NCBI GenBank assembly: GCA_013347225.1
Contig: CP054595.1
Span: forward strand, 3,034,415 to 3,098,414
From: Candidatus Accumulibacter similis
GTDB taxonomy: Bacteria; Pseudomonadota; Gammaproteobacteria; Burkholderiales; Rhodocyclaceae
Reading direction: 5' to 3'
DNA: 64,000 nucleotides
Below, piece after piece: positions 38,201-44,636 of the stretch. A model generated the notes under the pieces. That model was given only the letters and a program-made list of their open reading frames with translations, did no database searches and was not told the origin of the DNA. A program made the translations under genes and the position numbers. Numbering within the stretch: the first letter of the stretch is position 1; every line of letters begins with the position of its first letter.

Positions 38201-38694
38201 AGCCGGAGCGGCATCTGGTCTGGCGGCGCTGGTTGTGGTTGTTCAATATCTTCCAGACGCTGCCGGGTTTTCTGCTCGCCACACAGGCGGGGCTGGACGC
38301 CGCTGATCATCGCGTGCTCGGCTTTGCCACGAGTGCCTCTCCTGCGTCCAGCGCGCAGGGGGCAGCGCACGCGGCCGCCTGGGCTGCGGTCATCGAACAG
38401 GCCATGAGTTCGCTGGCCGAGGGATTGCTGGTCTTGATGGATGCCGGTTTGTCACCCCCTGACGAGGTGGGTTACGAACTGGAACAAGCTGGCGATGTGG
38501 TCGCCGAAGCCGAACTGGCCTGGGTTGCGCAGAAGCGGGTACTCTTGATGCCAGCCCAGGCGGACAGTGCAGCCGTCTGGCAGGCCAACGGATGGCAGAC
38601 ATGGATGGCCGATGGTCAGTGGCCTCAGCAGTTGGCTGATGTACTCGGTCAACATGGCGTGCAGGAAGACACACAGCAGGAGAGCCAGGAATGA
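32293..38694 (+). CDS. Giant YprA-family helicase with DUF1998 (DruE-like)
   Basis: A 2133-residue superfamily 2 helicase. Walker A is TGTGSGKT around residues 98-105, motif II is DELH at 233-236, and CAGTSATLGG follows. The C-terminal RecA-like domain has LEMGVDIGDLSSVLL and QRIGRAGRRDGNAF (about 1023-1065). Cysteine pairs suggest zinc sites near residues 480-600 (LLQCADCHTTGW, CTQCG, CAACG, CPACG) and 1356-1380. The DUF1998 region has YDSVPGGTGYLHEL and a cysteine cluster (ACSCNAD...GCYRCVYQYR) near 1595-1650. A later segment (CRPDFVLWPT, IAVFCDGWAHH, EDAHKRSALV; about 1755-1800) resembles a Vsr/PD-(D/E)XK nuclease core. This length and order resemble Druantia DruE and combine what DISARM splits into DrmA and DrmB. 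Its stop overlaps the next gene (ATGA). Confidence 0.85.
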   Translation: MLPSLLAREIQNGLKHFLTTGFEPSDRLFAGIMQRFTDDESRWLKGPYIQIGLPFRTGTRGRSFFGSFETEHPGHVHQEAAWQRLASRLDAAGTLIATGTGSGKTECFLYPLLDHCARACSDGAAGIKALVIYPMNALATDQARRFAQVIARTPAFKGLRVGLFIGGRPGKDGQGLPAMTATSVITDRETLRQDPPDILLTNYKMLDYLLIRPRDRLLWARNTAETLRYVVVDELHTFDGAQGTDLALLLRRLRARLKTPAGHLICAGTSATLGGNSDTAPLREYARQIFGVDFPPESVVTENRLDEIEFLGNSVIEHVLHPRPDFAALLDADRYRSQAAAVDAWFRLFFPGVTPPVDVNDLAWRSALGAALKKHLLFINLLKLIRGRIVSLSELQAQMQGPLPEVARPHIGRVLDALLVLVAWARHPDGQPLVTLRVQLWMRELRRMVTQLRSDPNKIELRAESDVRREPGKLYLPLLQCADCHTTGWLSRLPNGQSRLSTDLDEIYNTWFSGQPEALRLYCAAGLRRPLCDGIVQRVCTQCGHLQGGPGECAACGHGDLVEVFRVTASRTTTTKAGVSHTWHDPACPACGSKFRQLLLGARNATLGAVTIEQTWASPFNDDKKLIAFSDSVQDAAHRAGFFTARTYLNTVRTGLAQVIDQLATPQCSWNTFLDRAASLWQETDSPLAMPVERFVAEFIGPNMMWQRDWAVSMQAHDHLPKDSHLPERVRKRLRWQAFAEFTYLSRRGRNLDAIGKATLAPRLDDIDRAADALLPVLQEVFGIRHAVRRTVVQWLWGFVCHLRQRGAVAMPELMAYARDGNLFAFTRTQGRGEWLPGMGERTPRPVFLSLGRERGFDHLVNPQAPTFFQTWLLATLGADGLLPGKADEAIYARAIDALVQEGVVLRIVAQPVDVVALNPAALVIETRLARLVSAQGKRALTVPDDAAAALLGMPCLDAAQETYAERLDAGGWLARHFSRGDLRRVFSAEHTGLLPGGQREDLERRFKARHPLPWYENLLSATPTLEMGVDIGDLSSVLLCSVPPNQASYLQRIGRAGRRDGNAFTATLADGASPHDLYFFADTDEMLQGEVAPPGIFLKAAEVLRRQMFAFCLDDWVGSGIADSALPDKTRDALNARDSLDQTRFPYTFLEYILAHEERLLSGFMALLGADLDDRVAVRLRGFLQGNDEDDALRLRLSKLLEELARERKTHRDRGVSIRKQIKSLKARPQDEASRDEIAHLERERQKALELVKEINQRDLLNTLTDAGLIPNYAFPEAGVELKSLLWRKKGSDDPEGSTTYISLPAERYERPAQSALSEFAPENVFYANQRRVEIDQINVGLSSLETWRMCPTCQHMENLEIHADSHASCPRCGDPMWANVSQQRQLLRFRQAIANSNDTEVRIDDSAEDREPKFYVRQMLADFEIRDIREAYRLAAPDLPFGFEFIERVVFRDVNFGEPTKPGESYAVAGQQRPRPGFKLCKHCGQIQRAPRNARERELAQFHAFDCEKRGSDDPDNLIDCLYLYREFSSEALRILVPYTRSGVDEASVQSFMAALRIGLRKRFGGKVDHLRMLTQEEKGQEGAANRQYVLLYDSVPGGTGYLHELLANEAQTLVELLRLALAHLAACSCNADAEKDGCYRCVYQYRLGRAMALVSRDRARLLLEELVERLGQLERVASVADIYINPNFDSELEARFIESLRRLSGVGGLPFVKLVQDIVQGKSGYLLEVGEQRYWVEPQVDLGANEGIKAACRPDFVLWPTQSKSPRRPIAVFCDGWAHHQASTREDAHKRSALVASGRFWVWSLTWEDVQAAIDGTLDTSLADCLEAMCFNEKGALPPPLRSLLDDDLWTRHAVAVLMQWLGKPAGEGGDQQVGRLARHAGATAFRMVPHPQDALLEEARNQLLNFWNGLDNLPCEHPARSVPCGNVSDVSLKLRYWWPGELANLSVAIPVSPGFVIFDDSRLQDEPERHLVWRRWLWLFNIFQTLPGFLLATQAGLDAADHRVLGFATSASPASSAQGAAHAAAWAAVIEQAMSSLAEGLLVLMDAGLSPPDEVGYELEQAGDVVAEAELAWVAQKRVLLMPAQADSAAVWQANGWQTWMADGQWPQQLADVLGQHGVQEDTQQESQE

Positions 38695-40781
38695 CTTTCA
38701 AACCAAAGGTGGCGCTGGCGCAGGATTTTCTGGCCAATCTGGCCACGCTGGCCGCCGCCGTGCAGGGGAAGGTGCTGAAATGGGCCTTGCGTTTTCAGAG
38801 TGATCCCACGGCCAGTGGCATCAACTACGAGCCCATCAACGGTGCCCGTGACAGGAACCTGAAGTCTGTCCGTATCGACCAGGACTGGCGCGGCATTGTC
38901 TTCAAACCCCCAGCCGGGGACGTTTACGTGCTGATGTACGTGGATCACCATGACGATGCGTACCGGTGGGCGGAGGGACGACGCGTCGCGGTGAACCCGA
39001 CGACCGGTGCGCTGCAGGTGTTTGCGGTCGAAAGCCTGGTCGAGCCCGCGTTGGAGCAGGCACGTCTGACAGCGGCGCCCAGACCGGGCGTTGAGCTGCA
39101 AGCGCAGCCGTTGGAACAAGCGCAGACGCCGATGTTTGCAGCTCTGTCGGACGCGGACCTGCTGAGCATCGGCACTCCGGAGGAACTCCTCGGGCAAGTC
39201 AGATCGATTCGCACCGAGTTCGAGCTGGATGCCGTGCAAGACTTGCTGCCGGTTGAGGCCTATGAGGGTTTGTTCCTGATTGCGGCTGGCGATAGCGTGT
39301 CCGATGTGCTGATTTCGCGGGAAACTCGTGTCGACCGCCCAATCGATACGGAGGACTTCGCAACGGCCATCGAGACAGCCGAATCGCAATCCCGCTTCGT
39401 GGTGGTCGCGGATGAGGAGACGATGGCGGCCATGTTGAATTCGCCGCTTGCGCAGTGGCGGGTTTTCCTGCATCCGACCCAACGCAAGCTGGCGCAAGGC
39501 GATCGTGGCGGCCCCATGCGGGTACTGGGCGGCGCGGGGACCGGCAAGACGGTTCTGGCGATGCATCGGGCGAAATGGCTGGCCGAGAATCGGGCCACGG
39601 CCGAGAAGAAGGTCTTCTTCACGACCTTCACGCGCAATCTGGCGGCAGACATCGAGGAAAACCTGAAGACCTTCTGCAGTCCTGGTGTGATGCAGAAGAT
39701 CGAGGTGAAGAATCTCGATGCCTGGGTGCATGGCTTTCTTCGACGCTACAAGTACGATCATCAAATCATCTACAACCGCAAGCAAGGGGAAGCGGCGGAA
39801 GCCTGGCAACGCGCGCTGGCGCTCCAGGACACCAGCCTTGCCTTGCCGCCAGACTTTTACGAGGATGAGCTTGAGCGCGTCGTTCTCGCGCAGGGGATCA
39901 ACTCGCGTGATGACTATCGCCAGGCCAGGAGGACGGGGCGAGGTGTGGTGCTGACGCGTGGCAAGCGTGATGCGATCTGGCCCGTCTTTGAAGAATACCG
40001 GGCGCAACTGGCCAGTCGCAAGCTGAAGGAGGTCGATGACGCCTATCGCGATGCAGCGGCCCTGCTAAGGGACAAACCACCAGCGTACTCTGCGGTCATC
40101 GCTGATGAAACGCAGGATTTCGGACCGCAGGCGCTGCGGCTGCTACGTGCGATGGTGCCGGCAGCGCCCAACGATCTCCTGTTTGTCGGCGATGGCCATC
40201 AGCGCATCTACCCCCGGAATCGCGCTTCAATGAGTGCCTCAGGCATCAATATCCGAGGCCGGTCGCGCAAGCTGTACCTCAACTATCGGACCACGGAGGA
40301 AATCCGTCGTCTGGCGGTTGCCACGCTGGAAGGTTGTGGGGTCGATGATCTCGACGAAGGCTCCGATGAGGTCAGGCGCTACAAGTCGCTTTCCCACGGG
40401 CCGATCCCGAGGACGCTTGCTTTCCAGCATCTGGAAGACGCGCTCTCCAGCTTGCTCCCGATGGTTCAGGCAGGCCTGGCCGAAGCACGTTCCGTTTGTG
40501 TGATTGTGCCTACCCGGCACGATGCCGTGGCGGTCCAGGGGGCCTTGAGGGCTGCAGAGTTACCGACAACGCTCCTGGGTCCGGACGAGCGTGACAACCC
40601 AGATTCGAGGTCAGTGCGCATTTCGACGATGCATCGTGCCAAGGGTCTTGAATTCGATGAAGTGGTCTTGTTGAGCCCCCGGGATTGCCGCGGCCTGAAA
40701 GCGCGTCCGGATGATCTTCAGCGTCTTCAGTACGTGGCCATGACGCGAGCCAGGAAAGTGGTGACGCTTGTCCGATACTAG
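38691..40781 (+). CDS. UvrD-like helicase with RelE/ParE-like N-terminus
   Basis: A 696-residue superfamily 1A helicase. Walker A is in VLGGAGTGKTVLAMHRA (about residue 280), motif II is IADETQDFG, motif III-IV is visible as FVGDGHQRIYPRN, motif V as STMHRAKGLEFDEVVLLSP and motif VI as VAMTRARK. The first 95 residues (LKWALRFQSDPTASGINYEP, GARDRNLKSVRIDQDWRGIV, YVDHHDDAYRWAEGR) have the strand-turn pattern of RelE/ParE-like folds, a combination known in some UvrD-like proteins. It begins inside the stop codon of the giant helicase gene, so it belongs to the same operon. It is the last gene of the island. Confidence 0.85.
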   Translation: MTFKPKVALAQDFLANLATLAAAVQGKVLKWALRFQSDPTASGINYEPINGARDRNLKSVRIDQDWRGIVFKPPAGDVYVLMYVDHHDDAYRWAEGRRVAVNPTTGALQVFAVESLVEPALEQARLTAAPRPGVELQAQPLEQAQTPMFAALSDADLLSIGTPEELLGQVRSIRTEFELDAVQDLLPVEAYEGLFLIAAGDSVSDVLISRETRVDRPIDTEDFATAIETAESQSRFVVVADEETMAAMLNSPLAQWRVFLHPTQRKLAQGDRGGPMRVLGGAGTGKTVLAMHRAKWLAENRATAEKKVFFTTFTRNLAADIEENLKTFCSPGVMQKIEVKNLDAWVHGFLRRYKYDHQIIYNRKQGEAAEAWQRALALQDTSLALPPDFYEDELERVVLAQGINSRDDYRQARRTGRGVVLTRGKRDAIWPVFEEYRAQLASRKLKEVDDAYRDAAALLRDKPPAYSAVIADETQDFGPQALRLLRAMVPAAPNDLLFVGDGHQRIYPRNRASMSASGINIRGRSRKLYLNYRTTEEIRRLAVATLEGCGVDDLDEGSDEVRRYKSLSHGPIPRTLAFQHLEDALSSLLPMVQAGLAEARSVCVIVPTRHDAVAVQGALRAAELPTTLLGPDERDNPDSRSVRISTMHRAKGLEFDEVVLLSPRDCRGLKARPDDLQRLQYVAMTRARKVVTLVRY

Positions 40782-40890
40782 GCGGACTGGGAACGAAGCC
40801 AGGTGCCGGTGCTGGCCGCCCGACGCCCGGCAGGGATCGTCTACAATGCCGGCTCAGGGTCACTGTCGTGACACCACCACAAGGACATCG

Positions 40891-41283
40891 ATGAATCCCA
40901 GTCCCACAGGCTCCCCCCAGACGACACCCGGTGGCGGGCTGCTCGGCCGCATCCTGACCATGATCGCCGGCGCCGTGCTGTTGATCGCCGCCTTCATGTT
41001 CTCGCTCGTCGCGCTCGGCGTCCTCGTGCTCGGCGGTGTGCTCGTCTATGCCTATCTGCGCTGGAAGACCCGCCACCTGCGCCGGCATGTCGAAGAGCGG
41101 ATGCAGGAGGCGATGCGGCAGCGCGAGCAACGCGACGGGCGGGTGATCGAGGGGGAAGTGCTCGGCGGCGCCGACTACGACGCTCGTCCCGTTCCGCCCG
41201 CCGCGACGCCCGCAGACGGACGCCTGCCAGCACCCGATGACGACCGCCCCGGCGACGGCGCAGGCGGCGAGCGGGCGCGCTGA
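40891..41283 (+). CDS. Small membrane protein
   Basis: A 130-residue protein with a short polar N-terminus and one long or two adjacent hydrophobic helices (about residues 18-53: LLGRILTMIAGAVLLIAAFM, FSLVALGVLVLGGVLVYAYL). A basic, Arg/Glu-rich cytoplasmic helix and an acidic Pro/Asp-rich tail follow. It resembles holin-like or envelope accessory proteins in topology only; family not recognised. A TACAAT hexamer at 40842-40847 may be its -10 element. GC rises again here, which marks the right end of the island. Confidence 0.65.
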   Translation: MNPSPTGSPQTTPGGGLLGRILTMIAGAVLLIAAFMFSLVALGVLVLGGVLVYAYLRWKTRHLRRHVEERMQEAMRQREQRDGRVIEGEVLGGADYDARPVPPAATPADGRLPAPDDDRPGDGAGGERAR

Positions 41284-41337
41284 CCACCCGCGGCCCTGCC
41301 CTTCCCCCCAACCTCTCTCGTGCTCCACCGTCCGGCC

Positions 41338-42588
41338 ATGATGACTGCTCGCCTTGCCCTCCTCGCCAGCCTCAGCCTCGTCGCTGGCCAGATCGCCGCC
41401 GAAACCGTCCCTGCCGGCGACCGCTTCGCCCCCTGCCTCGCGGGACTGCGCGCCGACGCAGCGACGAAAGGCGTGCCGACGGCAAGCTTCGATAGCCTGA
41501 CGAAGGGGCTTACACCCGACATGAGCGTGCTCGAACTGCTCGATTACCAACCCGAGTTCCGGACACCGATCTGGGACTACCTCGCCGGCCTGGTCGACGA
41601 TGAGCGGGTCGCCGACGCCCTTGCGATGCGGCAGCAGTGGGCGGCGCCGCTCGCCGCGGCGGCCGAGCGCTACCGCGTCGATGCCGACACGGTGATCGCC
41701 GTCTGGGGCGTCGAGAGCAACTTCGGACGCAACTTCGGCAAGCGGCCGTTGCTCACCTCGCTCGCCACCCTCTCCTGCTACGGAAGGCGGCAGGCGTTCT
41801 TCCGCGGCGAGTTCATCAGTACGCTGAAGATCCTCGACGCCGGCGACATCGCGCCCGAGCGTCTGGTCGGTTCGTGGGCCGGCGCCTTCGGCCACACCCA
41901 GTTCATGCCCTCGACCTTCCTGCGGCTGGCCGTCGATGGTGACGGCGACGGCAGGCGGGATCTGATCGACAGCGTCCCCGATGCCCTCGCCTCGACCGCC
42001 AACTTCCTCAACAAGGCCGGCTGGCGCCAGGGCGAGCCCTGGGGCTACGAGGTCCTCCTGCCAGCCGGCTTCGATGCCGGCGTCGCCGGCAGGACCAACA
42101 AGCGGCCGCTGTCCTACTGGAGCGAGCGCGGGCTGCGCCGTGCCGACGGGCAGCCGCTGACGGCAGCGGCCACCCCGGCCGGACTGCTGCTGCCGGCCGG
42201 CCCGCGCGGCCCGGCCTTCCTCGTCCTGCGCAACTTCGACATCATCTACGGTTACAACGCCGCCGAGAGCTACGCCCTGGCGATCGCCCACCTTGCCGAC
42301 CGCATCAACGGCGGCAAACCCTTCGTCACGCCCTGGCCGACCGACGACCCCGGACTCTCGCGCCGCGAGCGGCGCGAGCTGCAGACGCTGCTCGCCGCCC
42401 GCGGCCACCCGATCGGCGAGATCGACGGCATGATCGGTGCCAATTCCCGGCAGGCCATCCAGGCCGAGCAGAAGCGCCTCGGCATGCCTGCGGATGGTGG
42501 TGCCGGGCAGAAACTGTTGCGCGCGCTGCGTTCGCCGGCGGCTTCCGGACCGGATGCGGCGCTTCCTTCCGGCACTGGCAACCGATGA
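41338..42588 (+). CDS. Lytic murein transglycosylase, MltB family
   Basis: A 416-residue periplasmic enzyme that cleaves peptidoglycan with formation of anhydromuramic acid. A signal peptide (MMTARLALLASLSLVAGQ) is followed by the SLT/MltB domain. The catalytic glutamate is E126 in VWGVESNFGRNFG. Supporting motifs are SWAGAFGHTQFMPSTF, VDGDGDGRRDLIDSVPDALAS-type calcium and helix segments, and YNAAESYALAIAHLADR. A C-terminal peptidoglycan-binding domain (about 335-395: LQTLLAARGHPIGEIDGMIG) places it with the MltB subfamily that carries this module. The start could be the next codon (41341). It is not obviously a lipoprotein, unlike E. coli MltB. Confidence 0.92.
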   Translation: MMTARLALLASLSLVAGQIAAETVPAGDRFAPCLAGLRADAATKGVPTASFDSLTKGLTPDMSVLELLDYQPEFRTPIWDYLAGLVDDERVADALAMRQQWAAPLAAAAERYRVDADTVIAVWGVESNFGRNFGKRPLLTSLATLSCYGRRQAFFRGEFISTLKILDAGDIAPERLVGSWAGAFGHTQFMPSTFLRLAVDGDGDGRRDLIDSVPDALASTANFLNKAGWRQGEPWGYEVLLPAGFDAGVAGRTNKRPLSYWSERGLRRADGQPLTAAATPAGLLLPAGPRGPAFLVLRNFDIIYGYNAAESYALAIAHLADRINGGKPFVTPWPTDDPGLSRRERRELQTLLAARGHPIGEIDGMIGANSRQAIQAEQKRLGMPADGGAGQKLLRALRSPAASGPDAALPSGTGNR

Positions 42589-42657
42589 GCCGTAGCGCCA
42601 TGGCTGCCGGGCCACCGCGGGCGCCGATCGCCGCGGCTGCCGGCTGACAGCCGACAC

Positions 42658-43980
42658 ATGGCGACCGATCCAGCGCGTGGCGACAGCCACATTCAGGAGG
42701 GCGAGATCGCCATCGTGGCGGCACAGTTGCGCCCCGGCGTCCACGTGCGCCTGCCGATCCCCTGGATGGAGCACCAGTTCCTGTTCAGTTCCTTTGTGAT
42801 TGCCGACGAGGAGCAGGTTCGACTGATTGCCGCCATGCGGCTGCCGGAACTGTTCTGCGATCCGCGGCGCTGTCGGGTCGCCCCGCTGCCGCGACGACCC
42901 GATCTCGCAGTCGACCCGGCGACAACTGTTGACAGCGATGCCGAGCAGGCCCGCCTTGCCGCCCTGACGGCGGCACGCCTGGCCGAGAAGCAGGAACGGA
43001 GCCGCGCCATGCAGCGGCTCCGGGAGGGGCTCCACAAGGCGCACAGGCTTTACGCCGGGGCGGCGACGGCAATGTCGGGTGCGCTGCGGAATTTTTCGGC
43101 ACGCCCGCAGGCGTCGGTCGCGGAGGTGCTCCGGGTCGGCGCAGAGTCAACGGCAGCGGTGCTCGGCGACGCCGACAGCGTGCTCGTCCTGATCGCCGAA
43201 AAAGCGCAAGACGAAGGGCTCGCCGCGCACTCGCTGGCGGTGATGACGCTGGCGCTGCTGATCGGCAAGCAGGCGCAGCTACCTCCAGCAGCACTGCCGG
43301 CGATCGCCAGCGGCGCTCTGCTGCACGACATCGGCAAGCTGCAGATCAGTCCGTCGATCCTGCGCAGCAGCGAGCGCAACCGGCACGAGGAAGCGCTCTA
43401 CCAGTCACACTGCCAGAGCGGCTACGCTGCCGCAAGGCGCGCCGGTACCCTTTCGCCACCCGTGCTCGAGGCGATTCGGCACCACCACGAGCGCTTCGAC
43501 GGGCGCGGCTTCCCGGATCGACTCAGCGGCAGCGCGATTCCGCTCACGGCACGCATCGTCGCCATCGCCAACCGCTTCGACAACCTCGTCAATCCGCTCG
43601 ACCCCCGGCGCGCGCTGTCGCCCTCGGAGGCATTGTCGGTCCTGTGGACCCGCGAGCGCACGGCCTGCGACCAGCAACTGCTTGAGCTCTTCATACGCGG
43701 CATGGGCGTCTACCCACCAGGCTCGATCGTCCGGCTCACGGATGGCCGGATCGCCGCGGTGGTCGCCGCGGCAGCGGCCGACAGGCCGCTCCTGCCGACG
43801 GTCATGGTGTACGCCCCGGAGGTTCCTCGCCAGCAGTCGATCATCCTCGATCTGGCACAGACCGACGACCTTGGCGTCGAGCGTGCCTTGCGTCTGCAGG
43901 AACGAAGCCTGGAGGAACTCGACTATCTTCTGCCGCGACGCAAGATCAGCTGGTCGCACCTGGCAGAGCGACGATGCTGA
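42658..43980 (+). CDS. HD-GYP cyclic-di-GMP phosphodiesterase
   Basis: A 440-residue cytoplasmic protein. The N-terminal region (about 10-100) matches the DUF3391 type that commonly precedes HD-GYP domains (LRPGVHVRLPIPWMEHQFLF). A coiled segment (ARLAEKQERSRAMQRL) follows, then the HD-GYP domain. The metal-binding HD is H223-D224 (LLHDIGKLQISP), and the second signature is HHHERFDGRGFP near residue 275, with Phe replacing the Tyr of G-Y-P. It should hydrolyse cyclic di-GMP. Its stop overlaps the ABC ATPase gene by seven bases, so signalling and transporter are in one transcript. Confidence 0.88.
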   Translation: MATDPARGDSHIQEGEIAIVAAQLRPGVHVRLPIPWMEHQFLFSSFVIADEEQVRLIAAMRLPELFCDPRRCRVAPLPRRPDLAVDPATTVDSDAEQARLAALTAARLAEKQERSRAMQRLREGLHKAHRLYAGAATAMSGALRNFSARPQASVAEVLRVGAESTAAVLGDADSVLVLIAEKAQDEGLAAHSLAVMTLALLIGKQAQLPPAALPAIASGALLHDIGKLQISPSILRSSERNRHEEALYQSHCQSGYAAARRAGTLSPPVLEAIRHHHERFDGRGFPDRLSGSAIPLTARIVAIANRFDNLVNPLDPRRALSPSEALSVLWTRERTACDQQLLELFIRGMGVYPPGSIVRLTDGRIAAVVAAAAADRPLLPTVMVYAPEVPRQQSIILDLAQTDDLGVERALRLQERSLEELDYLLPRRKISWSHLAERRC

Positions 43981-44636
43981 CGGTCACCGGCCTGGCCAAG
44001 CGACACCGCGAGGCCAGCCGGGCCCTGTTCAGCGGTCTCGCCTTCACCGTCGCGGCCGGCGAGATCGTCGCGCTGGTCGGTGAATCGGGGATCGGCAAGA
44101 GCACCCTGCTCAACTGCATCGCCGGCCTCGACACGCCGGACGGTGGCGCGATCGAGATCGGCTCGCCGGCGGTGGACATCGTCCGCCTCGGCGAAGCGGC
44201 GCGGGCCGCGCTGCGGGCACGCAGCATCGGCTTCGTCTTCCAGGCCTTTCACGTCCTGCCGACGCTGACGGTCGCCCAGAACATCGGCGTGCCGCTGCTG
44301 CTCGCCGGCGTGCCGCCGGCCGAACACGCGTCGCGCACGCAGGCGCTGCTGACCGGCGTCGGCCTGCCGGGTTTCGGCGACCGCTGGCCGGCGTCGCTGT
44401 CGGGCGGCGAGCTGCAGCGGGTGGCGATCGCGCGCGCGCTGGTGCACCGCCCACTGCTGATCCTCGCCGATGAGCCGACCGGCAACCTCGACCCGCGAAC
44501 CGCCGGCCAGGTGCTGACACTGTTGCTCGAGCGGGTCCGTGAACAACGGGCGAGCGCGCTGATCGTCACCCATTCGCGGCACGTTGCCGAGTCGTGCGAC
44601 CGCATCCTGACGCTGACGCCGCAGGGACTCGAATGA
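43974..44636 (+). CDS. ABC transporter ATP-binding protein (LolD/MacB type)
   Basis: A 220-residue ATPase with Walker A GESGIGKST, signature LSGGELQRVAIARAL and Walker B LILADEPTGNLD, plus the switch His in VTHSRH. The class (short, with FtsX-like permease partner) powers lipoprotein release, membrane-linked proteases or peptide export. It overlaps both neighbours, the HD-GYP gene upstream and the permease gene downstream (ATGA at 44633). Confidence 0.93.
   Translation: MLTVTGLAKRHREASRALFSGLAFTVAAGEIVALVGESGIGKSTLLNCIAGLDTPDGGAIEIGSPAVDIVRLGEAARAALRARSIGFVFQAFHVLPTLTVAQNIGVPLLLAGVPPAEHASRTQALLTGVGLPGFGDRWPASLSGGELQRVAIARALVHRPLLILADEPTGNLDPRTAGQVLTLLLERVREQRASALIVTHSRHVAESCDRILTLTPQGLE

Noticed and set aside
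22814..40781. Canonical DISARM or canonical Druantia
   Set aside because: DrmC and separate DrmA/DrmB are missing, so not class 1 DISARM; DruH or DruABCD partners are absent, so not a standard Druantia type.
41295..41320. Fourth REP-like copy (CCCTGCCCTTCCCCCCAACC)
   Set aside because: Only one arm resembles the element and no inverted repeat follows; it could be chance in a C-rich spacer.
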